From CAVQZC01 sp963718315 (GTDB lineage: Bacteria; Actinomycetota; Thermoleophilia; Gaiellales; JAICJC01), in contig CAVQZC010000013.1 of NCBI GenBank assembly GCA_963718315.1, forward strand, positions 372,001 to 436,000: a DNA stretch of 64,000 bases, read 5' to 3'. A program made the position numbers and the translations under genes. The notes below the pieces were generated by a model, which saw only the letters and a program-made list of their open reading frames with translations, was not told the origin of the DNA and ran no database searches. This document shows, piece by piece, positions 41,343 to 49,847 of this stretch (the stretch's first letter is position 1; each line of letters starts with the position of its first letter).

Positions 41343-42098
41343 TCACCGATCTGCGGGAGGCTCCGGCGTGGTGTCCGAAACGATCTCGCCGTCCTTCAGC
41401 TCGACCAGCCGCGGCGCCTGCGCCGCCAACGCCCTGTCATGGGTGATCAGCACGACGGTCTGGCCGCGCTCGGCAGACAGTGCCCGGAGCAGGCCCAGGA
41501 TCTCCTCGCCGGTCGCCGAGTCGAGGTTGCCGGTCGGCTCGTCGGCCAGCAGCACGCTGGGGTCGTTGGCCAGCGCGCGGGCGATGGCGACGCGCTGCTG
41601 CTCTCCGCCCGAGAGCTGGGACGGCAGGTGTTCCGCGCGGGGCCCGAGCCCGACCCGGCCAAGCAGCTCGTCGGCGCGCGACCGCAGCTCCGATCCGTGG
41701 ACGGCCGCCGAGGCGAGCGCGGCCTCGACGTTGCCGCGGGCGGTGAGCGTCCCGATCAGGTTGAACTGCTGGAAGACGAACCCGATCGTGTCGCGGCGCA
41801 GGCGTGACAGCTCTCCGTCGCTCATCGTCGAGAGATCGCGGCCCTGGCAGCGGACGTGCCCGGACGTCGGCCGATCCAGTGCCCCGAGGAGCTGGAGCAG
41901 CGTGCTCTTGCCCGAACCGCTGGGGCCGGCGACCACCACGAACTCGCCGGCGCCGATGCTGAGGTCGACACCTCGCAGCGCGTCGACCACGGCCGAACCT
42001 GACCCGTACCGCCGGCTGACCTCACGCAGGGCGTAGACCGGCTCGCGTGCCACGACCGCCTCAGGCGCCGGCCGCTCAGTCGCAGTGATCTCGTTCAT
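41343..42098 (-). CDS. ABC transporter ATPase, MacB/LolD type
   Basis: A 251-residue ATPase with Walker A GPSGSGKST, Q-loop QQFNLIGTLTARGNVE, signature LSGGEQQR and Walker B LLADEPTGNLDS. The type works with an FtsX-like permease in mechanotransmission or export rather than classic pumping. Its start is ten bases from the stop of the permease gene, so the two form one exporter. Both follow the two-component genes on the same strand, with a likely response-regulator site before the permease. Confidence 0.92.
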   Translation of the reverse strand: MNEITATERPAPEAVVAREPVYALREVSRRYGSGSAVVDALRGVDLSIGAGEFVVVAGPSGSGKSTLLQLLGALDRPTSGHVRCQGRDLSTMSDGELSRLRRDTIGFVFQQFNLIGTLTARGNVEAALASAAVHGSELRSRADELLGRVGLGPRAEHLPSQLSGGEQQRVAIARALANDPSVLLADEPTGNLDSATGEEILGLLRALSAERGQTVVLITHDRALAAQAPRLVELKDGEIVSDTTPEPPADR

Positions 42099-42108
42099 CG
42101 CTCCTCCC

Positions 42109-43659
42109 CTACTCGATGGTCCGTAGTGCCGCAGCCGGGCGCAGCCGGGCGGCCCGCAGGCCCCCGGCCACGCCGGCGACGAGGCCGCCTGCCGCCGCCA
42201 GGCAGAGTGCGGCCACGATCAGTTCGGTGCTCGCGCCGGCGGTCACCTTGACCAGCGTCGAGCCGCTGGTGATCGCCGATTGGCCGAATCCGAACGGCCC
42301 GACGCGGCCACCACCGGAGCCGCCCGGGCCGTTCGCGGCGCCGGGGAAACCGGTCGACGCGGCCGGGACGCTCGCCTTCAGCGTCCAGCCGATCGCGTTG
42401 ACCACCGCGATCCCGACCAGACCCAGCGCGATTCCAAGCGCTCCGCCGAACAGCCCCTGTGCCAGCGCCTCTCCACTGACCTGCCGTGTCACCTGCCAGC
42501 GCGTCCAGCCGATTGCCTTGAGCGTTCCGATCTCCCGCACCCGCTTGGCGACCGACGCCAGCGTCAGCAGCACCGCGATCAGCACCGCCCCCAGCAGCCC
42601 GACGATCTCGAGTGCGCGTCCCAGACTGCCCGCCAGGTGCTTGGCGTCGGTCAGCGATCCGCCGACCCGCTTTGCCAGGTCGGACGCGGTCGTCACCTCG
42701 GAGCCGGAAAACGCCTGCTTGATCTCACCGGACACCGCACTCACGTGGCTGCCGGTGTCCGCCTCGACCTGGAGGCCGTTGATCTGGCCCTTGTACCCGG
42801 CCATCGCCTGTAGGGTGGCGAGCGGGATGTAGATGTCCGACGCGGTGCCGCCGAGCGGGGCCGACGCCAGCCCGACGACCGTGAACGTCCGCTTGCCGAT
42901 CGTGAAGGTCGTACCGACCTTGAGATTTGCCGAGGAGGCGTAGGTCGACGTCAGAACCGCGTCCTTCGCACCTCCGCTGGTAGGCAGGTACGTGCCCTTG
43001 GTGATCTGGCTGGGTGTCACGGCGGCCAGAGTGGGCTGACCGGTATCGACACCGGTGATCGTGCGCGATGTGAAGTGGATCTTGTTGTTGCCAAACGCCG
43101 CCCGGAAGCCGCTTCCGCCCTGGCCGTTCGACGGCGGCGTGCCGTTGAACCCGGAGCCGCTCGAACCCGGTGTCTGCGTGACGTTGATCTTCGGGATCGT
43201 CCCGTAGACGTGCATGTCGGTCAGCGTCAGCGCGGGCGCGACAGCCGCAACGCTCGCCAGCCCCTTCACCTTCGTTGCCTGGGTCGACGAGAACGTGAGG
43301 TTGCCGTCGGGACGGAAGCTGTCGGTCGAGAACGCGGCGCCCGGCTTGCCCAGGGAGCGCAGGTTGAAGAACGGGCCGCCGTTCTCGCTGCGGAGCGTGT
43401 TTCGCTGCGACTGTGAGAGGCCGCCGAATAGGCCGCTGCCGTTGTTCGTGATCTTGATCGGGCGCGTGACCGTCATGTCGGTGCCGACGCCTGTCAGCGG
43501 CTCCAGCACCCTGGACTGCGCCTGGTCGAGGCCGGTGCTGAGCGCGTTGACCACTACGACAACAGCCACGCCGACCGCAAGGCCGAGCGCCGTCAGGATC
43601 GTGCGGCCGCGGCGCCGCCGCAGCTCCGACCACATGTACCCGATGAAGAACACCGACAT
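42109..43659 (-). CDS. ABC transporter permease, MacB/FtsX type
   Basis: A 516-residue protein with the MacB plan: one N-terminal span (GRTILTALGLAVGVAVVVVVNAL), a large periplasmic MacB_PCD domain of about 280 residues rich in Ser/Gly/Asn, and three C-terminal spans with VAKRVREIGTLKAIGWTRWQV, the FtsX hallmark. ATG 43659 follows GGAGG at a good distance; TTG 43662 directly before it is less likely. A Gly/Pro-rich insert lies between the last two spans. Partner of the ATPase downstream; probably exports or senses envelope-active compounds under the adjacent two-component system. Confidence 0.9.
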   Translation of the reverse strand: MSVFFIGYMWSELRRRRGRTILTALGLAVGVAVVVVVNALSTGLDQAQSRVLEPLTGVGTDMTVTRPIKITNNGSGLFGGLSQSQRNTLRSENGGPFFNLRSLGKPGAAFSTDSFRPDGNLTFSSTQATKVKGLASVAAVAPALTLTDMHVYGTIPKINVTQTPGSSGSGFNGTPPSNGQGGSGFRAAFGNNKIHFTSRTITGVDTGQPTLAAVTPSQITKGTYLPTSGGAKDAVLTSTYASSANLKVGTTFTIGKRTFTVVGLASAPLGGTASDIYIPLATLQAMAGYKGQINGLQVEADTGSHVSAVSGEIKQAFSGSEVTTASDLAKRVGGSLTDAKHLAGSLGRALEIVGLLGAVLIAVLLTLASVAKRVREIGTLKAIGWTRWQVTRQVSGEALAQGLFGGALGIALGLVGIAVVNAIGWTLKASVPAASTGFPGAANGPGGSGGGRVGPFGFGQSAITSGSTLVKVTAGASTELIVAALCLAAAGGLVAGVAGGLRAARLRPAAALRTIE

Positions 43660-43721
43660 CAACCTCCGTTCGCGTTCCCCAAAGTTTTGGCACGCGCCCC
43701 TTGGATTCCGCTGAGCAGGGG

Positions 43722-43739
43722 CTAAGAACGGATTAAGAA
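43722..43739. promoter_or_regulatory. Candidate response-regulator box upstream of the MacB-like exporter
   Basis: CTAAGAA and TTAAGAA form a direct repeat with an 11-base period, the arrangement used by OmpR-family dimers. It lies about 60 bases upstream of the permease start. A second copy with the same period stands upstream of the regulator gene at 45894-45911. Confidence 0.55.
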
Positions 43740-43758
43740 GTTCCAGTGGATGGCGGCT

Positions 43759-45168
43759 TCAGGCCGGAGACGGCTGCGCCGGGAGCGCCTGCGGCGCGGG
43801 CTCGGGATCGTCCGCCACCTGCGGCAGCGTCAGCCGGAACTCGCTGCCGCCGCCCGCCGCGTTGCACACGGTCGTCGAGCCGCCATGCGACTCGGCCACC
43901 TGACGGACGATCGCCAGGCCCAGCCCCGAGCCGGGCTTGCCGCGGGCATCGGCCGAACGGTAGAAGCGCTCGAACACGTGGGGCAGGTCGGCCTCGGCGA
44001 TCCCCGGACCGTGGTCTCGGACGACCACCGAACCGTCGGCGACCGTGACCTCGATCAGCCCACCCGGCGGGCTCCACTTGGCGGCGTTGCCGAGCAGGTT
44101 GCCGACCGCCCGGGCGACCTTGGTGGGCGCCCCGCGGACGAGCACCGGCGCCGCCGTCAGCCGGAACTCCGCCGCCGGCGCGTCGCGCTGGGCCCGGTTG
44201 ACCGCATCGGCGACCAGCAGGTCGAGCCGGATGTCCTCGGCGACCTCGGCCGGCAACTCGTCGCGGGCCAGCTCGACCAGGTCCTCGACCAGCCGCACGA
44301 CCTCGGCGATCTGCTCCTCCATCGCGCCCATCAGGCGCGGTCGGTCGGCCTCTGCGAGATCGCCGCGCTGCAGCACCTCGAAGTTGGTGCGCAGGCTGGT
44401 CAGGGGCGTCCGCAGCTCGTGCGACGCATCTGCCACCAGCTGGCGCTGAGCGCCCACCGACCGTTCCAGCCGCTGGATCATCTGGTTGAAGCTGGCCGCC
44501 AGCCGCGACAGCTCGTCGTCCCCGGTGACGGCGATCCTGCGGGTCAGATCGCCGGTCAGGCCGATCTGCTCGCTGGCCTCGGTCAACCGGGTCACCGGAC
44601 GCAGCGTCGACCGGGCGATCATCCAGCCCAGCAGAGCCGCGACAACGATGCCGACCAGGGTCACCACGAAGAAGATCTCGCGCAGGCGGTGAAGCACGGT
44701 GTCGGTCTCGGTCAGCGGGTAGGCGACCTGGACGGCGACACCCGGCATCATGGTGGCGTAGGCCACCCGCATGTGGATCCCCGACGCCGAGGTGTCGTAG
44801 TACTGGAGCCCGGTCGGCGTATGCGTCGCCGCAACCACCGCGGGGGACACCGGCAGCACGTCGGCCTCGAACCGGGGCCGGTTCACCGAGTAGCCGCCGC
44901 TCGTCGGCTGCCCGCCGCCGCGGGTGCTGACGATCTGCCAGAACACGCCCTGGTCGGCGAACAGCGGCCCCTGCGGCTGCCTCGGGAAGCCCGGCGGCCC
45001 ACCGTGGCGGCTGAGCGACTGGAAGCCCTGGACGCGCGAAGCCAGCGTGGCGTCGGCGTCGCTGGTCAGGCGATCGCGGACAACGACGTAGGTGGCCAGG
45101 CAGGCAAGGCCGACCGCCAGCGCCACCGCGGCTGCCACCAGCAGCATCAGCCGGGCCCGGAAGCTCAT
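43759..45168 (-). CDS. Sensor histidine kinase
   Basis: A 469-residue membrane kinase. Two spans (residues about 7-27 and 160-180) flank an extracytoplasmic sensor of about 130 residues; a HAMP domain follows (STLRPVTRLTEASEQIGL), then the HisKA box ADASHELRTPLTSLR with the phospho-accepting His, and the HATPase domain with N, G1 and G2 boxes (VGNLLGNAAKWSP, VVRDHGPGI, KPGSGLGLAIVRQVAESHGG). The start ATG overlaps the regulator's stop (ATGA). The set of genes around it suggests an envelope or metal stress signal; the ligand is unknown. Confidence 0.93.
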   Translation of the reverse strand: MSFRARLMLLVAAAVALAVGLACLATYVVVRDRLTSDADATLASRVQGFQSLSRHGGPPGFPRQPQGPLFADQGVFWQIVSTRGGGQPTSGGYSVNRPRFEADVLPVSPAVVAATHTPTGLQYYDTSASGIHMRVAYATMMPGVAVQVAYPLTETDTVLHRLREIFFVVTLVGIVVAALLGWMIARSTLRPVTRLTEASEQIGLTGDLTRRIAVTGDDELSRLAASFNQMIQRLERSVGAQRQLVADASHELRTPLTSLRTNFEVLQRGDLAEADRPRLMGAMEEQIAEVVRLVEDLVELARDELPAEVAEDIRLDLLVADAVNRAQRDAPAAEFRLTAAPVLVRGAPTKVARAVGNLLGNAAKWSPPGGLIEVTVADGSVVVRDHGPGIAEADLPHVFERFYRSADARGKPGSGLGLAIVRQVAESHGGSTTVCNAAGGGSEFRLTLPQVADDPEPAPQALPAQPSPA

Positions 45169-45839
45169 GGCTCCCGGAGGACGTAGCCGACCCCGCGCCG
45201 GGTGTGGATCAGGCGCGGCTCGCCGGCCGACTCCGTCTTGCGGCGCAGGTAGCCGATGTAGACGTCGAGCGAGTTGCTGGCGTAGCCGAAGTCGTAGCCC
45301 CAGACCGCTTCGAAGATGGTCGAGCGGGTCAGCACCCGCCGGGGATTCCGCAGAAACAGCTCCAGCAGCAGGTACTCGGTGCGGGTGGTCTCGATCTCGC
45401 GATCGCCGCGACGAACCAGCCGGGTGTCCGGGTCGAGCCAGAGGTCGGCGAACTCCAGGGGGCCCGTCTCCGGCACGTCCGACGATCGCCGCAGGAGGGC
45501 CCGGAGTCGGGCGAGCAGCTCCTCGAGGGCGAACGGCTTGACCAGGTAGTCGTCGGCGCCGGCGTCGAGGCCGGCCACGCGGTCGCCGATCGAGTCGCGG
45601 GCGGTCAGCATCAGGATCGGCAGCATGTCGCCGCGAGCGCGCAGCTCGCGGGCAACCTCCAGGCCGTCCATGCGCGGCATCATGACGTCGAGGACGAGCG
45701 CATCCGGCCGTCCTCGCTCCAGCTCGCTGAGGGCGGCCAGGCCCTCTCCGGCGGTCGAGACGTCGTAGCCCTCCAGGCGCAGCGCGCGGGCCACCGCGTC
45801 GGCAACGGCCGGTTCATCGTCTACCACGAGCACCTTCAT
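45165..45839 (-). CDS. OmpR/PhoB family response regulator
   Basis: About 224 residues: a receiver domain (VLVVDDEPAVADAV with acidic pair, phospho-acceptor Asp in DALVLDVMMPRMDG, conserved Lys in DDYLVKPFALEEL) and a winged-helix DNA-binding domain ending LIHTRRGVGYVLREP. ATG 45839 is used because the upstream extension is outside the family and CATACT lies six bases before it. It probably binds the period-11 TAAGA repeats at 45894-45911 and 43722-43739, controlling itself, the MacB-like exporter and the divergent secreted protein. Confidence 0.93.
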   Translation of the reverse strand: MKVLVVDDEPAVADAVARALRLEGYDVSTAGEGLAALSELERGRPDALVLDVMMPRMDGLEVARELRARGDMLPILMLTARDSIGDRVAGLDAGADDYLVKPFALEELLARLRALLRRSSDVPETGPLEFADLWLDPDTRLVRRGDREIETTRTEYLLLELFLRNPRRVLTRSTIFEAVWGYDFGYASNSLDVYIGYLRRKTESAGEPRLIHTRRGVGYVLREP

Positions 45840-45893
45840 CCTCTCAGTATGCCGTGAGCCGTGGCCGGCGCCTCCGAGGCGGTATTGAGAGCG

Positions 45894-45911
45894 GTAAGAG
45901 CTTCCTAAGAA
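45894..45911. promoter_or_regulatory. Candidate response-regulator box between regulator and secreted-protein genes
   Basis: GTAAGAG and CTAAGAA repeat with an 11-base period. The site lies about 55 bases upstream of the regulator gene and about 100 bases upstream of the divergent gene at 46011, so it could act on both. A weaker third half (TTGAG) continues the period on the left. Confidence 0.55.
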
Positions 45912-46010
45912 CGGGCCGTTTGGAGCCAAAAAGCCTTGCCGAGACGGCTCCCGCGAAGCATCCTCTGACTAGGAGCAGGTAGCAACGATCACGCTCAACG
46001 AGGAGGCAGC

Positions 46011-46781
46011 ATGCGCCCGGTGCGACGCTGGATGGTGGTAGGAGGAGTAGGGCTCGCGGTCGTCGCGGGTGTCGGCGGCACGGCCATGGCGGCCGGATCG
46101 AGCGGCCCTGACTCGTTCCTCAACGATTTCGCGCAGCACCTGGGCGTGAGCACTTCGAAGGTGCAGAGCGCGTACACGCAGGCGCTGTCGGATCAGCTGA
46201 ACGCGATGGTCAAGTCGGGCAAGCTGACCCAGGCGCAGGCGAACGAGATCCTGAAGCGCGCCAAGGCGAACGGCTCGAATCCCTTCCAGGGCCCGTTCGA
46301 CGGCGGCGGCTTCCACGGCCGGCCCGGTTTCGGCTTCAGGTTCGGCCACGGTGACCACCATGGGTTCGGCGGCCCGATGATGGGCGGCGGCGTGTTCGGC
46401 CAGGGCCTGGACACGGCTGCGAAGTACCTTGGGGTGTCGGAGGCGACGCTTCGCTCCGACCTCCAGTCGGGCAAGTCGCTGGCGGATGTCGCCAAGAGCA
46501 AGGGCAAGTCGGTCAGCGGCCTCGAGGCGGCGCTGCTGGCGCAGGCAAAGGCCGGGCTCGACAAGGCGGTCACCGACAAGCACCTGACCAAGCAGCAGGA
46601 GACCAAGTTCCTGGCCGGCATCTCGAAGATGATCGACGGGCTGGTGACGCACAGCTTCAAGTTCGACGGTCACCCCGGTGGCTGGGGACCGCCGCCCAGC
46701 GGAGGCGGTAACGGTGACGGCAACAGCTCGGGCGGCCAGTCGGCGCCGACCGCCGGCACCGTCACCCCGTGGGCGACCTGA
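46011..46781 (+). CDS. Exported His/Gly-rich protein of unknown function
   Basis: A 256-residue protein with a signal peptide (MVVGGVGLAVVAGVGGTAMAAG). Two similar helical modules (HLGVSTSKVQSAYTQAL... and YLGVSEATLRSDLQSG...) flank a His/Gly/Phe-rich loop (GFRFGHGDHHGFGGPMMGGG) that could bind metal ions, and a Gly/Pro/Ser tail ends it. ATG 46011 follows AGGAGG, one of the strongest ribosome-binding sequences in the window. A possible promoter is TTGCCG (45936) - 17 bases - CATCCT (45959). Divergent from the two-component genes with a shared regulator box, so probably an envelope-stress or metal-responsive protein. Confidence 0.7.
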   Translation: MRPVRRWMVVGGVGLAVVAGVGGTAMAAGSSGPDSFLNDFAQHLGVSTSKVQSAYTQALSDQLNAMVKSGKLTQAQANEILKRAKANGSNPFQGPFDGGGFHGRPGFGFRFGHGDHHGFGGPMMGGGVFGQGLDTAAKYLGVSEATLRSDLQSGKSLADVAKSKGKSVSGLEAALLAQAKAGLDKAVTDKHLTKQQETKFLAGISKMIDGLVTHSFKFDGHPGGWGPPPSGGGNGDGNSSGGQSAPTAGTVTPWAT

Positions 46782-47469
46782 GCACCAGCTCCCGCGCCTT
46801 CTCGTAGAACGCGACGCCGTCGGCCCTCGGGTCGGCGGCGTCGGCAATTTGCGAGTAGAGCACCGAGGCGCCCTTGAAGCCCGGGTCGCCGAAGAACGGG
46901 TCGATCCGCCCCGCCCAGGGCGAGGCGTAGAGATACGGCTCGTCGTGGTGTTTGTCCCCCGGGGAGGCCCCGTACGTTGCCCGCCGGCCGGCGTCCTGGT
47001 CGCCGCTGTCGACGGCGATGTCGAAGTGCTCCGGCCAGATCTGCACCGGCGTGGGGTCGTCAGGCGGGCCGGCACCACGGCGTAGCTCCTCGAGCAGGTC
47101 GCCCGCGAACGCGTACCACTCACCGAGCGCAGTCGCTGCGACGGCGTCGACGGCCAGCTGCTCGTCGAGGTCGCCGGCTGGCGGCACGTCGAACTGCTCC
47201 GCCTGGCCGACGTCGGGCTGGATGCCGACCGCCGCCGCGGCCTGGTTGAGCGAGCCGATCGGCTGCCGGCTGCCATCGATCACCAGCTGGTCGCCGGCGA
47301 CGCCGATGACGTGGCCGTCGAAGGGGAACGTCGAGAACCCCCCGGGAGTCGGGCGCATCACGATCTCGCCGTTGACCAGCCGCTGCGCCGGCGAGATCAC
47401 GTAGACGGCCAGGCGGTGGAGGGCGTCCCGGGTCGTCGAGTAGCTGGGCGGAAGCGGCCGTAGCGGCAT
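46762..47469 (-). CDS. Conserved hypothetical protein
   Basis: About 235 residues, cytoplasmic, no signal peptide. It reads like a compact alpha/beta protein: PLRPLPPSYSTTRDALHRLAVYVISPAQR, GGFSTFPFDGHVIGV, IWPEHFDIAVDSG, PYLYASPWAGRID. No catalytic motif was recognised; the IWPEHFD...GDKHHDEPYLY pattern resembles a family found widely in actinobacteria without known role. ATG 47469 is used; TACAGT ten bases upstream could be its -10 element. The 3' end overlaps the convergent secreted-protein gene by 20 bases. Confidence 0.6.
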   Translation of the reverse strand: MPLRPLPPSYSTTRDALHRLAVYVISPAQRLVNGEIVMRPTPGGFSTFPFDGHVIGVAGDQLVIDGSRQPIGSLNQAAAAVGIQPDVGQAEQFDVPPAGDLDEQLAVDAVAATALGEWYAFAGDLLEELRRGAGPPDDPTPVQIWPEHFDIAVDSGDQDAGRRATYGASPGDKHHDEPYLYASPWAGRIDPFFGDPGFKGASVLYSQIADAADPRADGVAFYEKARELVLRSPTG

Positions 47470-47499
47470 CGAGGCGGCCACTGTAGCGCACCCGTTGAT

Positions 47500-47545
47500 T
47501 TGACAGCGACCGTATCACGATATATCGTGACGTATCTCGATATAC
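47500..47545 (+). promoter_or_regulatory. PadR-gene promoter with palindromic operators
   Basis: TTGACA (47500-47505), a 17-base spacer and TATCGT (47523-47528) make a near-ideal promoter. A perfect 16-base palindrome TCACGATATATCGTGA (47515-47530) covers the -10, and a second near-palindrome GTATCTCGATATAC (47532-47545) covers the likely start site. This is the expected layout for autorepression by the PadR protein encoded just downstream. Confidence 0.7.
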
Positions 47546-47560
47546 ATGAAAGGAGCGCAG

Positions 47561-48178
47561 ATGAGCGCGATGACATTCGAGATCTGGAGCGGAGGACACG
47601 GTGAGCGCTGCCACCGGATGAAGGGCCATGGACGCGGCCGCGGTCGCGGCAAGCGCATGTCCGAGGCCGCCGGTTACGGCTTCCTGGGCCGCGGCCCGCG
47701 GGCCGGCCGGGGCGACATTCGAGCCGCAATCCTTCGCCTGCTCACCGAGCAGCCGATGCACGGCTACCAGATCATGCAAGAGCTGGCCGAGCGGTCGGGC
47801 GGCCTGTGGCGCCCCAGCCCCGGCTCCATCTACCCCACGCTGCAGCAGTTGCAGGACGAGGGGCTGGTGCGAAGCGACGAGGGTGAGGGTGGACGGCGTA
47901 TCTTCACCCTGACCGACGAAGGTCGGACGGCAGCGGAGGCGCAGGATCAGCCGACAGCCCCATGGGAGGGTCTCTCCGAGGCCGGCGACAGCGCGGCGAT
48001 CAGCGTCCGCGACATGGTCGGCCAGGTGATCGTGGCCGCGCGCCAGGTAGTGCGCGCAGGTGACGAGCAGCAGATCGCCAAGGCGATGGAGGTCCTCAAC
48101 GAGGCCCGGCGCAAGATCTACCGGATCCTGGCCGAGGAGCCCGGGGAGTCGAAGCCCGACTCCGACCCCGAGGCCTAA
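47561..48178 (+). CDS. PadR family transcriptional regulator
   Basis: About 205 residues. The winged-helix domain begins GDIRAAILRLLTEQPMHGYQIMQELAERSGG and has WRPSPGSIYPTLQQLQDEGLV, the PadR hallmark; RRIFTLTDEGR forms the wing. A helical C-terminal dimerisation part follows. The first 40 residues are an unusual Gly/Arg/His-rich extension (GGHGERCHRMKGHGRGRGRGK). ATG 47561 is chosen because AAAGGAG lies five bases upstream; ATG 47546 is possible. Target genes other than itself are unclear; the nearest are the divergent hypothetical gene and the convergent copper operon. Confidence 0.88.
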   Translation: MSAMTFEIWSGGHGERCHRMKGHGRGRGRGKRMSEAAGYGFLGRGPRAGRGDIRAAILRLLTEQPMHGYQIMQELAERSGGLWRPSPGSIYPTLQQLQDEGLVRSDEGEGGRRIFTLTDEGRTAAEAQDQPTAPWEGLSEAGDSAAISVRDMVGQVIVAARQVVRAGDEQQIAKAMEVLNEARRKIYRILAEEPGESKPDSDPEA

Positions 48179-48972
48179 TGCTGGCCGGTTTCCTCGTCGT
48201 CATCCTCGAGCCCCGCGATATGGCGGCGGCGAATGAAGGGGATGGCGACGAGGAACCCCACCAGCAGCAGTGCGACGACGACGAAGAGGCCGGTCAGCGG
48301 GAAGCTGCTGCCAGAGCCGCTCGTCGATCCACCGTTGCCCGCCGTGACGATGGGGACGGTGCTGCCTCCGCCCGAGACCGGTTTCGGGTTTGCCGGGAGC
48401 GTGTGACCTGCCTGCTTGGCCAGCGCCCGCACGGCCGTCTCAGCGGCGGCCACGAGATCGTCCGATGAGCCGCTCGTGGGCTTGGGGAGCTTGGCCAGCA
48501 CCGCCCACTGCTTGGCGACGGGATTCAGCTTCTCCTGGATGCTGGCGATCCCGTTCTTGCTCGTGATCTTGAGCGTGCCGCCGTTGCGGTAGCCGTAGCC
48601 GGCGGGCATCACCACCAGCAGGCCGTGCTTCCACTCGGACACGATCTCCTCGTCCAGGAATCCGGAGTAGCCGGTGTTGGGCGGGTTGCTGCCGATGCCC
48701 TGCGGGTTGTTCCACCAGGTGGGGTCGGAGCCAAGGTCGATCTTGCTCTGGATGATCCCGACCCGGATCGGGACGCCTGCCTTGTTGGCGGCCGCCACCA
48801 GAGCGCTGAGCTTCTCCTTGGCTGCCTGGGACGGCGGGCTCGACGGATAGCAGACCTGCTGGAACAGCAGCTCGTCGCTGCACGGGTCGCCGTCGGCGCG
48901 TGCGTGTGAGGGGTGGACCAGGCCAACCGCCAGGAGCGCTGCGAAGAGCGCCATCGACACCTTGCGCACCAT
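48175..48972 (-). CDS. Exported TPM-like protein with C-terminal membrane anchor
   Basis: About 265 residues: a signal peptide (SMALFAALLAVGLVHPSHARA), an extracytoplasmic domain with a Cys pair (DPCSDELLFQQVC) and a TPM-like strand-helix pattern (AAANKAGVPIRVGIIQSK, EWKHGLLVVMPAGYGYRNGG), a Ser/Gly linker, a membrane span (LTGLFVVVALLLVGFLVAIPF) and a short acidic tail. TPM domains may be phosphatases or assembly factors. ATG 48972 shares its A with the upstream TGA. Last gene of the copper-type operon; its stop overlaps the convergent PadR gene by four bases. Confidence 0.65.
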   Translation of the reverse strand: MVRKVSMALFAALLAVGLVHPSHARADGDPCSDELLFQQVCYPSSPPSQAAKEKLSALVAAANKAGVPIRVGIIQSKIDLGSDPTWWNNPQGIGSNPPNTGYSGFLDEEIVSEWKHGLLVVMPAGYGYRNGGTLKITSKNGIASIQEKLNPVAKQWAVLAKLPKPTSGSSDDLVAAAETAVRALAKQAGHTLPANPKPVSGGGSTVPIVTAGNGGSTSGSGSSFPLTGLFVVVALLLVGFLVAIPFIRRRHIAGLEDDDEETGQH

Positions 48973-49847
48973 CAGTGCACCGTCAGGGTGAAGGGCGCGG
49001 TCAGGACGTGGCCGTGAACCTTGCTCTGCAGGAACAGCCGCCACGTTCCCGCCTGAGGCATCAGCACGCCGACCACCAGCTTGCCGGGCGCACCGGTCGC
49101 GCCGGGGATCGTCTTGCCGACCAGGCTGGTGCACCCCTTCAGCTTGGGTGAGCAGATGTGGGTGTGGAAGTAGGCGAGGTTGCCCTTGCGGAAGAAGATC
49201 GCGTGGCCGAGCGCCCCGAACCAGGGCGTGAACGGCGCCGGCTTTCCATCCGGCGTCGTCACCCGCACGTTGATCAACGCCGGCTGCGACACGTGCAGCG
49301 GCGGGACGCCGCCGACCACGCGGTAGGTGTACCCGTCGACGTGGACGACCGGGTTGTAGGGCGGCAGCTTCTCGGGCACGTACTTCCCCCCGCCCGCGGT
49401 CAGGTTCTGGTGGAGCTGGAAGTTGGTGTACTGAGCACCCTGGCTATACGGGTAGACGTCGACCAGCACGAAGTACGGGCCCGGCTTGGGCAGCGTCACC
49501 CTGGCGGTGATCGTGCCGTCCGGCGAGTGAGGCGGGTGCAGGTGGACGATGGTCGCCAGGTCCCTGCGGACGAGGATCAGATGCACGCCGGTGTGCGGCC
49601 CGGGCCCGGTGCGGAAGCGCTTCATGATCTGGCCGGTGGGGGTGTGGATCTTGAAAGACAGCGTGAACGGCTTTCCGGCGGTCACCGGCCCGCCCGTGCT
49701 GAACGACGAGAGTCCGTACGTCGACGCGGCCCCGATCGACGGCGCCGTCACACCGCTCGAGCTGCTTCCGCAGCCGCCGGCGCAGCCGGCGACGGCCAGC
49801 ACCAGGCTGGCGACAGCCGCGAAGCGCACCAGACGGGTGGCGTTCAT
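48972..49847 (-). CDS. Lipoprotein with His-rich beta domains, copper-operon member
   Basis: A 291-residue exported protein; RFAAVASLVLAVAGC is a lipoprotein signal, followed by GGCGSSSSG. The rest is beta-rich with His clusters that could bind metal: HTGVHLILVRRDLATIVHLHPP and ALGHAIFFRKGNLAYFHTHIC. Similar His patterns occur in exported copper-handling proteins of the YtkA/FixH kind; no firm family was assigned. It overlaps the upstream gene by four bases (ATGA) and the downstream gene by one (TGATG), so the operon is translationally coupled. Confidence 0.65.
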   Translation of the reverse strand: MNATRLVRFAAVASLVLAVAGCAGGCGSSSSGVTAPSIGAASTYGLSSFSTGGPVTAGKPFTLSFKIHTPTGQIMKRFRTGPGPHTGVHLILVRRDLATIVHLHPPHSPDGTITARVTLPKPGPYFVLVDVYPYSQGAQYTNFQLHQNLTAGGGKYVPEKLPPYNPVVHVDGYTYRVVGGVPPLHVSQPALINVRVTTPDGKPAPFTPWFGALGHAIFFRKGNLAYFHTHICSPKLKGCTSLVGKTIPGATGAPGKLVVGVLMPQAGTWRLFLQSKVHGHVLTAPFTLTVH

